Assembly (NCBI RefSeq): GCF_907164915.1
Contig: NC_061862.1
Location: 91,653,995 to 91,717,994 of the forward strand
DNA from: Impatiens glandulifera
Taxonomy: Eukaryota > Streptophyta > Magnoliopsida > Ericales > Balsaminaceae
Reading direction: 5' to 3'
DNA: 64,000 nt
This document shows, piece by piece, positions 29,640 to 43,374 of the stretch. The notes beneath the pieces were generated by a model. That model did no database searches, was not told the origin of the DNA, and worked only from the letters and a program-made list of their open reading frames with translations. How positions within the stretch are numbered: the stretch's first letter is position 1; the number at the start of each line of letters is the position of its first letter. The position numbers and the translations under genes were made by a program.

Positions 29640-29696
29640 AGTATATAATTTTAAAATAATTAAAAATTAGAGTTATTGAAAACATTTATTACAATC
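29640..29696. repeat. Right copy of 57-bp flanking direct repeat
   Basis: An exact copy of 27235-27291. One extra G (29639) separates it from the LTR. Confidence 0.95.
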
Positions 29697-30980
29697 CATA
29701 ATCTTCCATATCCATTGAAAGCAACCAAATAGTATTTATATTCAAACATATAAATAGATTTTATAAATTAATTTATAATAAAAAAAAATTACAATTTAAC
29801 AAAAAAAAATATTAAGTGACATAGAGAGTTAATAAATAAGTAGTTGGTTTTGGTTTATTTAGGCTTATAAATGTTTGATTGAGGAAATTTAAAAAGTAAC
29901 AAATTTTTGGAATTTATTTGATCAAGATAGTTTTGCCAAATATTTTTTAAAAAGGTGATAAATTTCTAAAAATAATTGTATGATCAGGACATTTTTGTAT
30001 ACTTTTATAAAATTTATGATCAATTAAAAATTCACACCAAATTAGTATGTCATCATGAAAAGATTGTGTAGGGTGTAAAGCTTTCTTAATTAGCTTGATT
30101 GAGGGATTGTCTATTTATTTATTTATTTATTTATTTTTACTTTATTATTATGTTTGTTTTAAATATGAAAACTCTTTTAAGAATAAAAACATTTCTTTCT
30201 TATGGGGTGAGTTATTAATTTACGCACTTCTTGAGAAAGCATTCCAAAAACTAAAACTTGTTGGTATATGGATATTTTATTTTAAAAAATAAAATTGTAT
30301 TATGATTTAAAAATTTGTATAAATATTATTTTTTTCATTTATTTTTCACCTTATTTTTTTTTTATTAAATTCAATCATATTTTTTTTATATTAAAAATTA
30401 TTTTTACATTTTACTTTAATCATTTTCAAAATTAATTATGTGAATGATAATTATATAAAATACAACTTTATAAATAAACTTAATTCTTCATATATTTTTT
30501 TAAATGAGGCTTAGTTTCCTTGATTTTAATGTTAATGTGAAAATCTAGTAAATTTGAAATTTTTAAAACTAATACAAATAAGGGTGGTTATTGGATTTTT
30601 TTTGATATTTTTCTTAAAAATTCATGTTTGATAAAATAAATAAAAAATAATAATTTCTTGTGTTTAAAAGTTAAAAATATATTTTATTTTTTTTAAATAA
30701 ATTAATTTTATATAATTAAATAAAGAATAATTTTAATATTATATAAAATGATATGAATGAATAGTTTAATTTAGAATAAAATGATGGAAAATTTAAAAAT
30801 ACTCATTACATCAAAAAAAGAATCTAAGTTATAAAATTATTTGTGACAAATTAACTATAAATAACATTGAAATAAAATATTACCGTTCACCAATTGAGAT
30901 TGACTGATGCATATAAAAACACGATTTGAAATTATTTTCTTAATATAATATAAGGCATTATTAGCTTCTAACATTTAATA

Positions 30981-31012
<32 letters not shown>

Positions 31013-31323
31013 AATGAGAAAAAGTAATGATATCTAGATTTTTAACGATCATTTTCCATATTCAAATTGGGATAAACTTTGCTTTTGTAATTGGGAAACA
31101 AATAAGTTAATTAAACTAAAATAAATCCAGCCCTTAACTTAGAATTTAATGTTTTTCAAATTTAAAATTTTAGTATTTTGTTCTTTTTAAGAATTGAAAA
31201 AACGGAAAAGGAGGAGAATAAAAATTCACGCTTTCTCGTCCTCACTAGTAAGCTCTGCTCTCATCTCTTTCTCTCTCTTCTTCCATCGCCGCCGGTGGTC
31301 ACGCCGCCGTCGCCGCCGACGAA
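29697..31323. other. Intergenic DNA and BAM-like gene promoter
   Basis: AT-rich DNA with an (ATTT)n run near 30111-30136 and an AT/T run near 30980-31012. The last 100 bp are CT-rich and GC-richer (31240-31323) and form the 5' leader of the receptor kinase. No other gene is seen. Confidence 0.5.
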
Positions 31324-34300
31324 ATGCGTTTCTTCCTTCTCTTCCTCCTCTTCCTCATCATCATCCATATTGCTTCTTCCGCCGCTCGAATGCCTGAATA
31401 TCAGGCGCTTCTCTCTCTCAAATCTTCAATCACCGACGACCCCCAGTCGGAGCTTTCATCATGGAACGTCTCCACCAATCACTGCACTTGGTCCGGCGTT
31501 ACCTGCGATTCAACCCGTCATGTCACTTCCCTCGACATCTCCGGCCGTAATCTCTCCGGTACTCTCTCTCCAAATGTCGGACACCTCCGTTTCCTCATTA
31601 ATCTCACCCTTGCCGCCAACCAGTTTATCGGACCTATTCCTCAAGAGATCTCTTCTATTTCCACTCTCCAGTTTATGAATTTTTCAAATAATCTCTTCAA
31701 TGAGTCCTTCCCGAAGGAGCTATTTCGTCTTCGAAATCTTCAAGTGCTTGATTTGTATAATAATAACTTAACCGGAGTACTTTCTTCCGGATTCTATCAG
31801 ATGTCTACTCTACGTCATCTTCATCTCGGTGGGAATTTTTTTTCCGGTGTTATACCGCCGGAGTTCGGTATGTTTCCTTCTCTTGAATATCTCGCCATTT
31901 CGGGAAACAGTCTCGTCGGCGTTATTCCGCCGGAAATCGGAAACATATCTACACTCCAGCATCTCTATATCGGCTACTACAACAGTTATACTAACGGAAT
32001 ACCTCCTGAGATCGGAAATCTTTCTAGACTCGTTCGATTTGATGCGGCTAGCTGTGGACTCACCGGCGAGATTCCTCCGGAGATTGCGAAACTACAGAAC
32101 CTGGATACTTTGTTCTTGCAGGTGAATACACTCGCGGGTCCTTTAACGCCGGAACTTGGAAGCTTGATGAGCTTGAAATCGATGGATCTGTCGAATAACT
32201 TGTTCACCGGTGAAATACCGGGTTCATTTGAGAATCTGAAGAACCTCACGCTACTAAATCTTTTCAGAAACCAGCTGCATGGTTCGATACCGGATTTTAT
32301 CGGAGATTTGCCTTCTTTGGAGGTGCTGCAGCTGTGGGAAAACAATTTCACTGGAAGCATTCCTTCTGGTCTGGGAACAAATGGAAAGCTTCAAAGTGTT
32401 GATCTTTCGTCGAACAAATTGACGGGTACCTTGCCGCCGGATCTGTGTTCTGGAAATACCCTCGAGGTTTTGATAGCTCTGGGAAACTTCTTGCTTGGAC
32501 CGATCCCAGAATCTCTGGGTAAATGTGAGTCTCTTAATCGAATTCGGATGGGAGAGAATTATCTCAATGGTTCCATACCCATGGGTCTTCTCACCTTGCC
32601 GCAGCTCACACAAGTTGAACTTCAGGATAATCTATTGTCTGGGTCATTTCCTAAAACAATTGGTATGTCCGAAACTTTAGGTCAAATTAGTCTCTCAAAC
32701 AACCAACTTACAGGTCCATTGCCTCCAACCATTGGGGATTTCTCCGGCATCCAGAAGCTCCTTCTTGATGGCAACCAGTTCTCTGGTCCTATACCACCGG
32801 AAATTGGAAGGCTGCAGAACCTGTCCAAGCTCGATATCAGTCTTAACAGCTTTTCCGGTTCAATCCCACCTGAAATCAGTCAATGTAAACTCCTAACATT
32901 CCTTGATCTCAGCCGAAACCAGCTAGTTGGTAACATCCCACCGGAGATTACAAACATGCATATCCTAAACTACTTAAATTTATCGAAAAATCACTTTGTT
33001 GGAACCATTCCTTCTTCTATATCTTCCATGCAAAGCCTAACATCTATTGATTTTTCATATAACAATCTATCTGGGTTAGTCCCTGGCACAGGCCAGTTTA
33101 GTTACTTCAACTATACTTCCTTCCAAGGAAACCCAGGTCTCTGCGGTCCATATTTAGGGCCTTGCAAAGACGGGAATTCCAATCACTCTCACCCTGCTCA
33201 TGCAAAGGGGCTCTCAGCTTCTCTTAAGCTTCTTCTCGTTATTGGCCTACTTCTCTGCTCTATTGCTTTCGCAATAGCTGCCATTATCAAAGCAAGGTCT
33301 TTGAAAAGGGCGAGCGAGGCCAGAGCATGGAAACTAACAGCTTTCCAACGACTGGACTTCACTTGCGACGATGTATTGGATTGTTTGAAAGAAGACAACA
33401 TAATAGGGAAAGGAGGTGCTGGGATTGTATACAAGGGTGTAATGCCAAACGGGGATCTGGTTGCTGTGAAAAGGCTACCTGTTATGAGCCGTGGATCTTC
33501 CCATGACCACGGTTTCAACGCCGAGATACAGACTTTAGGGAGGATTCGCCATCGCCATATCGTTAGGCTATTGGGTTTTTGTTCTAACCATGAGACTAAT
33601 CTATTGGTTTATGAATACATGCCTAATGGTAGTTTGGGTGAAGTTCTTCATGGTAAGAAAGGAGGACATTTGCATTGGGTTACAAGGTATAAGATCTCAT
33701 TGGAGGCTGCTAAGGGCCTTTGCTATCTCCACCACGACTGCTCCCCACTCATTCTTCACAGAGACGTTAAGTCGAATAACATTCTCCTCGACTCCAATTT
33801 TGAGGCTCACGTTGCTGATTTTGGACTCGCCAAGTTCTTGCAAGATTCTGGAACTTCGGAATGCATGTCTGCCATAGCCGGCTCTTATGGTTACATTGCT
33901 CCAGGTATATTCTATTCCAAATTATGCTATAATCTATTATAAGTTAATTAATTGTATTATGATATAGTATTATGGCCTGATTAAGGTCTTGATAGTAGAT
34001 TGTTGATTTGAAATAACCCAGATCAATCAAGGCCTAATATAGATTATATAAGATGCTCATTTGGGATAAGTCTGGTCTATGAATGATGTGAGTTTGTAGT
34101 AATCAGTCATTGTCTTTGTCTTTGGCATTTATTGACATTGCTGTAGAGTTTGGAAGGACATGGGTCTCTTGTATTTCCTTGGCTGGAAAAGCACCAACTG
34201 ATGGGTCTCCCCACCCATAGATGGGGTCCTCTGTACTGAAAAGGATTTCCAACTGCTATTAAAAATATTTTCTTGTGGGGACGACTATGAACTTCACCAT

Positions 34301-34916
34301 TGCACCTATTACACATTCAAATGATTATTTATCCTTTAGCTTTCTTCAGAAAACAAAACAAAAAATTACCATGCTTTTTTTTTTACTGTTGATATCGAAT
34401 TTGAAGTAGAAAAAAAAAGTGGGTAATTCACTAGAATGTTTTATTTTCCTTTGTAAATCTTAGGCCTTGTTTTAACCTTTACCTTTAACAGAATACGCTT
34501 ACACACTAAAGGTGGACGAGAAGAGCGATGTGTACAGTTTCGGTGTTGTTCTGTTAGAACTCGTGAGCGGTAAAAAGCCAGTGGGAGAATTTGGGGACGG
34601 AGTTGACATTGTCCAATGGGTGAAGAAAATGACAGGAGGACAGAAAGAAGAAGTTGTAAAAATCCTCGATCAAAGGCTCCATACGGTTCCTCTACACGAA
34701 GTGATGCATGTTTTCTATGTGGCTATGTTGTGTGTAGAAGAGCAAGCAGTTGAAAGACCAACCATGAGGGAAGTGGTTCAGATTCTAACCGAAATTCCAA
34801 AACCGGCGAATGCTAAAGAGGAAGGAGGAGAGGAGTCCCAACCGCCGCCACCAATATCAGATGCTTTGGAGACTTTACAATCATCTACGTCGGATCTTGA
34901 TCTTCTTAGCATTTGA
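31324..34916 (+). CDS. BAM1: LRR receptor-like kinase, BAM1/BAM2 type (LRR-XI)
   Basis: Two exons, 31324-33904 and 34492-34916, encode 1001 aa, close to the 1003 aa I recall for AtBAM1. Order: signal peptide ([12 protein letters not shown], about 1-20), LRRNT domain with [15 protein letters not shown], about 20 plant LRRs (GxIPxEIGNL type, about 70-590), a transmembrane helix ([20 protein letters not shown], about 640) and a Ser/Thr kinase. The kinase has [11 protein letters not shown], catalytic VAVKR lysine, HRDVKSNN loop and DFGLAKF. The intron splits the activation segment after SYGYIAP. BAM receptors bind CLE peptides at the plasma membrane and act in meristem, anther and vascular signalling. 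The HRD arginine is present, so it is an RD kinase. The tail ends DLDLLSI. It appears intact. BAM1 versus BAM2 is not decided. Confidence 0.93.
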
Positions 34917-36731
34917 GAAATATTAGTCTTGGTTTGGTTTTGAGATCGGTTCTAACCGAAACTCGGAATTCAACATTTTCTTTTATTGGATCGGTTGTTT
35001 TATGTTTTTTCTTTGTATGTTGTTTTGGAACTTTTAATGTAATTTCTGGTTTGTTGGATCTTCTTGTTTGTCTCTTAAGGGTGTTCGAAGTTTTATTTTG
35101 GGATATCTATGTACAGTAGGAAGGGGTTAATTGAGGTTGTTATTTGTTGTTAGATAATTTTGTTTTGTTTCTATTTCTCAATTAATTAGAAGCTTGTTCA
35201 GTTGGATATTTTTTTTAAAAAAAGAATCATATATAATCAACATTTTTTATTTTTTTTTATCAAACTCTACTTAAAAAGAAAAGTATTGTATGATTATATA
35301 TTTTAAAAAAATTAGAAAGGTAACCACTTTCCCAAAGTCATTAAGATTTTAATATTATAGACATTTACTCTACCAATTAGTTAACAAATATTAATATTTT
35401 CTTAAAACTTTTACTTAAACTTTCTTAAAGTAAATGGAAATTTTTTTATATTATATAAGTGGTATATATTATTGTTATTTGATTTAAAATATAAAAATTG
35501 GTATAAATTATGTACTTTATAATTTTGTTTGATATATAATATAAAAAATATAAGGATATGATATTTTAATTAATTAAAGTTAAAATAATAAGTTTAGAGT
35601 TTTCTATATATTTTTAATAATTAATAATTATTATTATTTAACATTTTAGCTAATAGAATTTAATTAATATATAATATGATTTTTATGTGGTATTAATTGA
35701 TTGTAACAATATAAATAAATACTATTATTTATGATTAATTAAATTATAGGAAAACTTATAATAATAATTAATATCATGATTTTTATAAGTATAATTTTTT
35801 AATATTAAAATTATTTATATTTTAAAAAATGGATGATCAAATAAGGTGGAAGATGAGATGAAAATGAGGGAACTTTTAAAGTTGATTAGAGAGTAGGTGG
35901 CGGTAACTTCTTTGTTGACTCAACAGAGGATCTCTTTCTCTCCATGTGCTGCATCATCAATGCACAATTTTATACATTTTTTAAATAAATCCATTCCTTT
36001 TTTAAATAAGACAAATTATTAATGACACGGTGAAAAGATATATTATTTGATTAAAAAATAAAGATATTAATATATATAAAAATTAGTTAGTATGATTTGA
36101 TAAAGAATCACTATCATCTTCGAACAACAACAATAGGAAACACATCGAAATAAATAAAAGTATAACAAATTATATAACGATGAGTGATATGGAAAGAAAT
36201 TTGAGGAATCATTGACGAAAAAATGATAAAAGGTGAGAAAAAAAAATTATTATTTTTTTAACGAATTAAATTACGACTTCATTACCTTTCGTGTATATAT
36301 ATATATATATATAATTAGTTTGATTTAAACTTATTTGTTAAATGTTAAAATGTTTAAATTATATAAAAGAGATAGAGATGAGAAATGATTATTGCAAATA
36401 TGAAGACGACTGCAGATAAGGACCTGACCTGCCCTGACCACCTGCCCATTCAGTTTTGGCTCCCACTACAGTCACAGGTACACGTCTCTCTCCTGCCCCC
36501 TGCCCCTCTTGTTCATATAATGTTTTTTTTTTAAAAAAATAAAAGATTATTTATCGAAAATAAATTTATATTAAAGACCCTCAATTTAATAGATTTTTTA
36601 AGCTAATATTAATTGAAGGTGTAATAATCAAACTTTAAAATATAGCCTTGATTGAATATTTTGAAATCAAATAAGGTGGATTGAAAACAAACAGAGCCTG
36701 ACAGATGTCATAAATAATTTATATATGAGAC

Positions 36732-36758
36732 AAAAAAAAAAAAAAAAAAAAAAAAAAA
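36732..36758. repeat. A27 homopolymer
   Basis: An uninterrupted run of 27 A. It could be the tail of an old retroposed copy, but no body is recognisable upstream. Confidence 0.85.
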
Positions 36759-38525
36759 GGCCTGACAAGGGGAGAAAATTCTAGTACCCTAATCCCAAAT
36801 TCCTACTCCATTTATATGTATATGGCATTATGGTTATGAAAAAATAGTTACAATACTATTCTGATGGCTATAATTCAATGAAAGAATATATATGAAACAA
36901 TGCTAATTATTCGAAATATTATTCAAATAAACCAAAAAAAACTACCCTAATTATTCACTAGAATCCAACATTTTTTAAATAATTCTTATAATTGTATGAT
37001 AGTATAAAAAAAATGGTTCAACTTCTAAATTGTGACACATGATACTCGAATAATTATAATTTTAAATATTTAATTCATCTCAGTTTTAATTATTCAAAAA
37101 TCGTCCTTATTCTTAATTTAATGTAACATTTTCATTTCTTATAATTAATTTACTATAATGATAAAATATCAATTCTACCTCTTTTTTATTTTTTTCCAAC
37201 TCTTCACCATCACACATTTTGTAACCAGCTCAAACTGCATTTTGCAAACGCGTAGAAACTCAAAAAAAAACAATTAAAAAAAATAAAGACATCCAAAACA
37301 GTAGGTCGTTAAGAAGTTTAGTGAAAAATAAATATGAAATATATATTTGTTTAAAATTTTCTAAATATTTCCTTATAACACATTTTGTAACCACCAAAAT
37401 TAATCTCGAATAAATATTCAATTTTAAAAAATAATGTGCAAAACATTTATAAACATTCATTTATAAATATGACAAAAACTAATTAGAAAAATGAAACGAA
37501 ACAATCAAATTAAAAGAAGGGTGTTTTGTCTATTTGGTATAAAGTCTCAAATTGCTAAAGTTGTAATAGTTTTAATCTCATCTAACCAAATTTGAAGCTC
37601 AAGCTTTCCTTGGATAAAAATAAACACAATGGAACCTCAAATAACAGTTAAGTAAAAAAATAGTAATCTCATTTATAAATACTTTTTAATTTTAATTTAA
37701 TTTAGATTTGAATTTAAGGATAAAAATAACCAATAATAATTGAACCATAGAGAATTATTACAAAAAGAAAGAAAATGGAAGAAAAGAAGGTAAAAACAAG
37801 TAACAAAACCATCCATATGATTCATCAAATGATAATATGTTGATTTACAATGTAGATCATCTTGCACAACCGATACAAGATCATTACTAATAATATTTTA
37901 CAAAACTTTGACCTAATTTGAATATGTTACCAAATTTAATCCCTTAAGTTGAATATCTCGTTAAAGTTAAAGGTAATTTATCATACATCTTAGCTTCATT
38001 TTAAATATATCACAATAACTCATTTAGTCTTTACCAAAATATTTTGATAAAACAAATAAATTTTCAGAAATTTATCAACCACAAATAACAAACAAACAAC
38101 CCTAAAATTATATTCTATCACAATTTGCATTTTCTTTCTTAAAGAAAGTAGAGGTGGTGAATTAACAACTAGTCAAATCTTATGCCTAAAACGATAATAA
38201 ACATTTGATTTTAGTTATAATTATTATAAGTGGACAATAAAATGAACATACTTAAACTGCTAAAATCAATATATATCTACTGTAACTACAATTGAATAAG
38301 ATTATTTTCTCTTATAAACCACACTAAGCGTTTCTATTAGAAAATTTCAATTTCATGTAACCAAATATAACCGAATCAAACCGACTAATAAAAAACCATC
38401 TTTGATTTTTAATTTATATATAACATGTAATCTTAAAAATAACTAAATGAGTATTCAGAATATTTAAACAATATTTTCAAAAAAAACATTTTACATGGAT
38501 AAGATATATTTTCTCTTTATATTTA

Positions 38526-38529
<4 letters not shown>

Positions 38530-38599
<70 letters not shown>

Positions 38600-38600
38600 T
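38530..38600. repeat. Compound (AT)n(AG)n microsatellite
   Basis: A pure AT run to about 38582 followed directly by AG repeats to about 38600. Confidence 0.95.
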
Positions 38601-41102
38601 TTAAACAATATTTTCAAAATTTATATATGTTGCCCATATATAAATGGACTAAATTAAAAAATTAACTAATCGATCCTCAAAAAAAGGCACAACAATATTT
38701 TAAGACAAAATTTATTGTATTAATCTAAAATTATTTTAAATGATTCAAACTATGCATATTCATAATTATGTTTAATAAATTTATAATAACTAAACAATTT
38801 ATATCACTCGTCTTAATTTTTATGTGGGCATTTATTTTAAGAACTTTGAATGACTAAATCACTTTTTTAATTTATAAAGAAAATAAAACATGATCCCACA
38901 TTATTTAAGACGTTTTTTTTTTTTAGTGTTAATCGAATTTGTGAAAATATCTAATCCCTTAAAAATATTTTTTGTCGCTTTAAATTAAATACTCTAGCGG
39001 GGTTAAGTATAATTATAAAAATCAATTTTGTATAACTAAACTAATGATTCATGTCTAGTAAAACTGTAGAAACACTTAAATCAAATCACATTATTATAAT
39101 AATTACTAAAGAACACATATATACTCAAGTAAAAACAAAGTAGAAGGGACCTAGTGAAAAGCTGGTTAAATCAAAAATTTCAAACCCTAGCTATGTGAGA
39201 ATCCTATTTCATCACTTTGTAGACTTTTATATCACAATAATTTTATTTTGTCCAATATTGTCTCAAGGCGGGCCACGACAATCTTTTCAATTGTCATTCG
39301 CAACTTTAAGTGGTTGGTTACATCTTTCGGATATTTGTCTTTAAAACAAATCTAATGTTTTTTTTTTAAATTATTTTTGTAGTTGTTATGGATTATAGAT
39401 GATTGTATTATATATTCCTATTCATGATTATATATATGTAATAGTATTCAACTTTATTTTACTTCCAATCAATGAAAACATCAAAAAAAAAACATAGAGT
39501 TTGATGTGTGAGGGTTTTTTTTTTTATATATATAAAAAAATAGGTTATTGGGTTCTAATTTGTTGAACTATTATAATATCATTTTGTATTTAAAATTTAA
39601 ATTTTAGAATGATTGAATGATTAATTGAAATAATAATAATAAAAATTCAAAAACTCTAAACTAATATATCATTAGAATTCGTGTCAAATTAAAATGGATA
39701 GAATTGAGATTATTAATGCAATAAAATAAAAAACTAAGATTTTGATGTTAGGTTATTTGAATTTTTACTATTTTTTTTTTGGAAAAAAATATTTTTATGA
39801 AAAAAAGAAGTTACATGGGTTTTAATTTGTTAGATTATTATAATATTTTTTAATATTTAATATTTATATATATAAAAACAAATTAAAAATATTTTGATAT
39901 TCGAGATGATAAATTAAATAATTGAATGATTAATAGAAAAAATCAAACGTGATATATAGATTTTTGATAAAATAAAAAAATTAAATCAAACAAGTCCATT
40001 TATCTATAGAAGTTTTGTCAAATTAAAATGGATATATTTGAGACTTAATAAATTAAAATAAATTTAAAGCTGTATAGTATTTGAACATTATTTCAATTCA
40101 CTTTAATTTGATTTCATACATATTTGTATGTGTTGGAAAATTTATCTTCCTCTAGTATGGTCTTATAGGAGTATTTTTACTATTAAATAGAGAAAATATA
40201 TTTAGTAATAAAAAAAACTCTAAGACTTAGTTTCTTTCAATTTATAAATGCGAATAAATCGCGATTATGTAATAAATTATTATAGGGATTTTAACAAAAT
40301 AAACCATCTTATATAGTTATATAAATAAAATCAAACATGTTTTAGTGTTAACGAATAAGTTTGATAATTTAGAGCAAATAAGAAATATATCTTAGTCGTC
40401 TGAGTTTGAATTACTATAAGTGAAAATTTAAATTTGTTATTAAATTTTATTTCATTATTTATATTTTAGGTTATATTAAATAAATATAATAAATTTATAT
40501 TATCATTAATAAAAATAATTTAATTTATTAGTTAAATGTCATGTTAAAATGAATCAAACTTTGTTAGTAGATTTAATTTTCTTATTTTGTGTGCTAATGG
40601 AATGAGTTTCTTTAGGCGACCACTCATCAAACCCAATTCAAATACATCTTACTATAATGATTAAAATTATTATATTAAATAAAAAGTTAGTGAAACTTGT
40701 TACTTTTGTGTTGAGTTACATCCAATAACGGAATAAAAAATTTCATATAATTGAATTAAGAGAAACAAAAATATAGGCATTAACTAGAGATAAAATAACA
40801 ACAAAAGAAACTCAAAAAATATATTAGTCGAAGAAAAAATAAAAAAATAAAAAAAAACAGTTAAAAGAAAAATATTATTAAAAAATATAATAATAAATTT
40901 ATGAGATCTCCATCAATAACTTGAGTAAAACTATTTATGAAGACTTGGTTAGGTGTGCTCAAAAAAATAAAATAAGATTTTGATATTAAGTTAAAATAAA
41001 ATATTATTATATTTAATGATATAATAAATTAGGTTTAATATATAGACATTATAATAAACCAATAAAGAAATTGTATAATAATATAGAGATGTTATCACAT
41101 TG

Positions 41103-41753
41103 TTAGACTATCCACAGGGTGTCAAATGAGTGTTAAAATAATATCAAATGGTGCAGCACAATATTAAAATTAAGTGTTAAAATATCAAATTTTGATAGGG
41201 ACCAAATTTGATGTGGCCCAATCACAGCGTGCCAAGTGGCAGCGCCAGTGGTTACTTTTTTGTTTTGTTTTCTTTTTTAAATACACTTTTACATAATAAT
41301 TGATCAAAAAATAAATATATATATATATCATTATTTTTTATTTTTCGAGATTTATAAATAGAGACTTGGTTTGTGTCATTTGGACACCAAAAAATTTCTG
41401 AAATTTTCCACCATATTATCATCCTTGTTTGTATCACATTTTTTTTGAAATCTTCAAACTCTTTCATGGATCCTTCACAAAACTACAACTTCTTTCCAAA
41501 TTACTTCCCAAATCAAGCTCAAAACCCAAATATACAACCTTCGAACCAAAACAGGATGAATTACCCATGGTTAAAAAAAAATAAAATTATGTATAAATGA
41601 TGTGGAAGTGAGAGAAAGTGAAAAAATAATTTTGATACCTTGAATAACACTCTGCTGTAGGATATGCTAAAAAGTGAGTGTTAAAATAGGTGTTAAGCTG
41701 ACGTGGCAGGGTATTAAATGAAAAAATTTGATATCCTGATATTGATAGTCTTA
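41103..41753 (+). mobile_element. PIF/Harbinger-type miniature element
   Basis: The body is 41106-41750, flanked on both sides by TTA (41103-41105 and 41751-41753), the 3-bp target duplication of PIF/Harbinger elements. The termini are imperfect inverted repeats: GACTATCCACAGGGTGTCAA on the left answers GACTATCAATATCAGGATAT read inward from the right. The interior keeps the beginning of the family's accessory ORF (see 41466-41600). At 645 bp it has no transposase and would need help in trans. Confidence 0.75.
41466..41600 (+). pseudogene. Truncated N-terminus of Harbinger accessory (Myb-like) protein
   Basis: The ATG at 41466 opens a 44-codon frame beginning MDPSQNYNFFPNYFPNQ, rich in Asn, Gln, Phe and Pro. 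This wording is typical of the start of the plant Harbinger ORF1 protein. The reading stops soon after, and the SANT/Myb domain is absent. It is a relic inside the miniature element. Confidence 0.55.
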
Positions 41754-41871
41754 TAATATTGTGATAATATCTCACATATATTATTTTATATTATAATATC
41801 ACTTCATTTAAAATAAAAAAAATATTATTAAAAAATTATTAATGAGAGTCCTCCATCACAATGACTAGAGT

Positions 41872-41880
41872 AACTAATGG
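41872..41880. repeat. Left 9-bp target-site duplication of the MULE
   Basis: AACTAATGG is repeated exactly at 63841-63849. Nine base pairs is the standard Mutator-family duplication. Confidence 0.95.
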
Positions 41881-42863
41881 TATATCAGATCTTCTGCTAC
41901 CGATTGCCGTGTTCCCCTGTGGCGGACCAATCAGATTGCGGCATTATTAATTTAATAATAAATCAATCTGGGCAGGAGACGGAGGGAGGGAGAATCCGGA
42001 ATCCGGGTTTAGGCCCGGGTTCACACCAGACGCCGTTAACGGAAGCGCCCGTTAACGCCAGGAAATAATATAATATTCAGATAATACCCAGATAAGATAT
42101 CTTCGCTCTGATCTACACGCCCGTTGCCATGACCCTCATGTAAACCCCGCATACCCACCCATGAGAAGAACGCCTGCCGTTCATGAAAATACACTTACAC
42201 GTCCATGTAAAGACCGAATTGACAGTCATATACTATTTACGTTTTTTAAATATTAGTTTAATTTATTAAATAGCACAGGCAGCGATATAATATTCGCTTC
42301 AATTAATTCAATCTTTTATTTTCTAGGATTTTATAATTTTTTTTTATTTAATTTTTTTTTACCTCGAGACTCTCTGGAGCGAAGATATATTTGCTTCAAT
42401 TAATTTTAATAAAAACCCCATGTAAAACCCCCCTACCCACCCATGTGAAGACCGCTTGCCTACCATGTAAAGACACTTACCCGTTTATGTGAAGGCCAAA
42501 ATGACATGGATTTTATATTTCCGTTTATTAAATATTAATTCAATTAATTGAAGATGACATGCAGCAACCGAACAAATCTTCGCCTCAATTACCGGCTTGT
42601 TTTCTTTTTCCATTTTTTTTTTATTTCATTTTTTTTGCCCCGAGACTCTCTGGAGCGAAGATATATTTGCTTCCATTAAGTTTAATAGAAACCTCATGTA
42701 AAACCCCCCTACCCACCCATGTAAAGACCTCTTGCCTACCATGTAAAGACACTTACCCGTTTATGTAAAGACCAGAATGACATGGATTTTATATTCCCGT
42801 TTATTAAATATTAATTCAATTAATTGAAGATGACATGCAGCAACCGAACAAATCTTCGCTTCC
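41881..42863 (+). repeat. Left terminal inverted repeat of the MULE (about 983 bp)
   Basis: The sequence from TCAGATCTTCTGCTACCG inward is matched by the reverse complement of 62858-63840. The outer 180 bp are GC-rich and hold the palindrome CCGTTAACGG (42033-42042) and a second CGTTAACG (42050-42057). The inner part consists of about two copies of a 277-bp unit (starting at 42364 and 42641), each with a 16-bp near-palindrome and CATGTAAA words. Confidence 0.93.
42364..42863. repeat. 277-bp tandem units in left TIR
   Basis: Two units begin CGAGACTCTCTGGAGCGAAG at 42364 and 42641. Each contains in order: a 16-bp near-palindrome, CATGTAAAACCCCCCTACCC, CATGTAAAGACACTTACCCG, and AACAAATCTTCGC. 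The right TIR has the same array plus a decayed third unit. Confidence 0.9.
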
Positions 42864-43374
42864 ATTCCTTGGCTACATTTTTTTTTTATTCCGTTTATTA
42901 ATAAATGTTAATGTAATTAATTTAAATTGAAAATCAGTACACGACCAAATATTCGCTTGAATTTTGTTTTTCGAGTAGACGATTGAAAGCGAAGATTTCT
43001 TATTTTCCAATAATTTTAGCCTGACGTTCATGTAAAACAACCTCCCCTCACATGAGAAGCCAACTTGACTGTCATGTAAATTCACTTACCCGTGCATTTA
43101 CATTCCACGAATAAATCTTCGCTTCTATGAATACTATCTCTTTTACATTTATTTTTATCATTTCTTTATGAATTTACGATATCGAACGAATATTTATTCT
43201 CTTCCATTACTAGTTGATATAATTTCAATTTCCCGCTACAAGCCGACTATCCCTCTATTTCATTTTCATAAGCAACTGTTCATATTCTTCTCTCTCTATC
43301 TCCCGGCGATAATCCAAACACTGAACGTCGAAACCCTAGATATTTCGTTTATACTACAAGGATTTCTTCTGAAC

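Larger units (their letters stand above)
34917..41102. other. AT-rich intergenic DNA, 6.2 kb
   Basis: The first 200 bp are the receptor-kinase 3' UTR. The rest has long A/T tracts, simple repeats listed separately and two small GC-richer patches (35880-35960 and 36400-36520) with no open frame. No gene is called. Confidence 0.5.

Noticed and set aside
31986..32613. Minus-strand open frames within the receptor kinase
   Set aside because: They are antisense shadows of leucine-rich repeat codons with no domain or start context.
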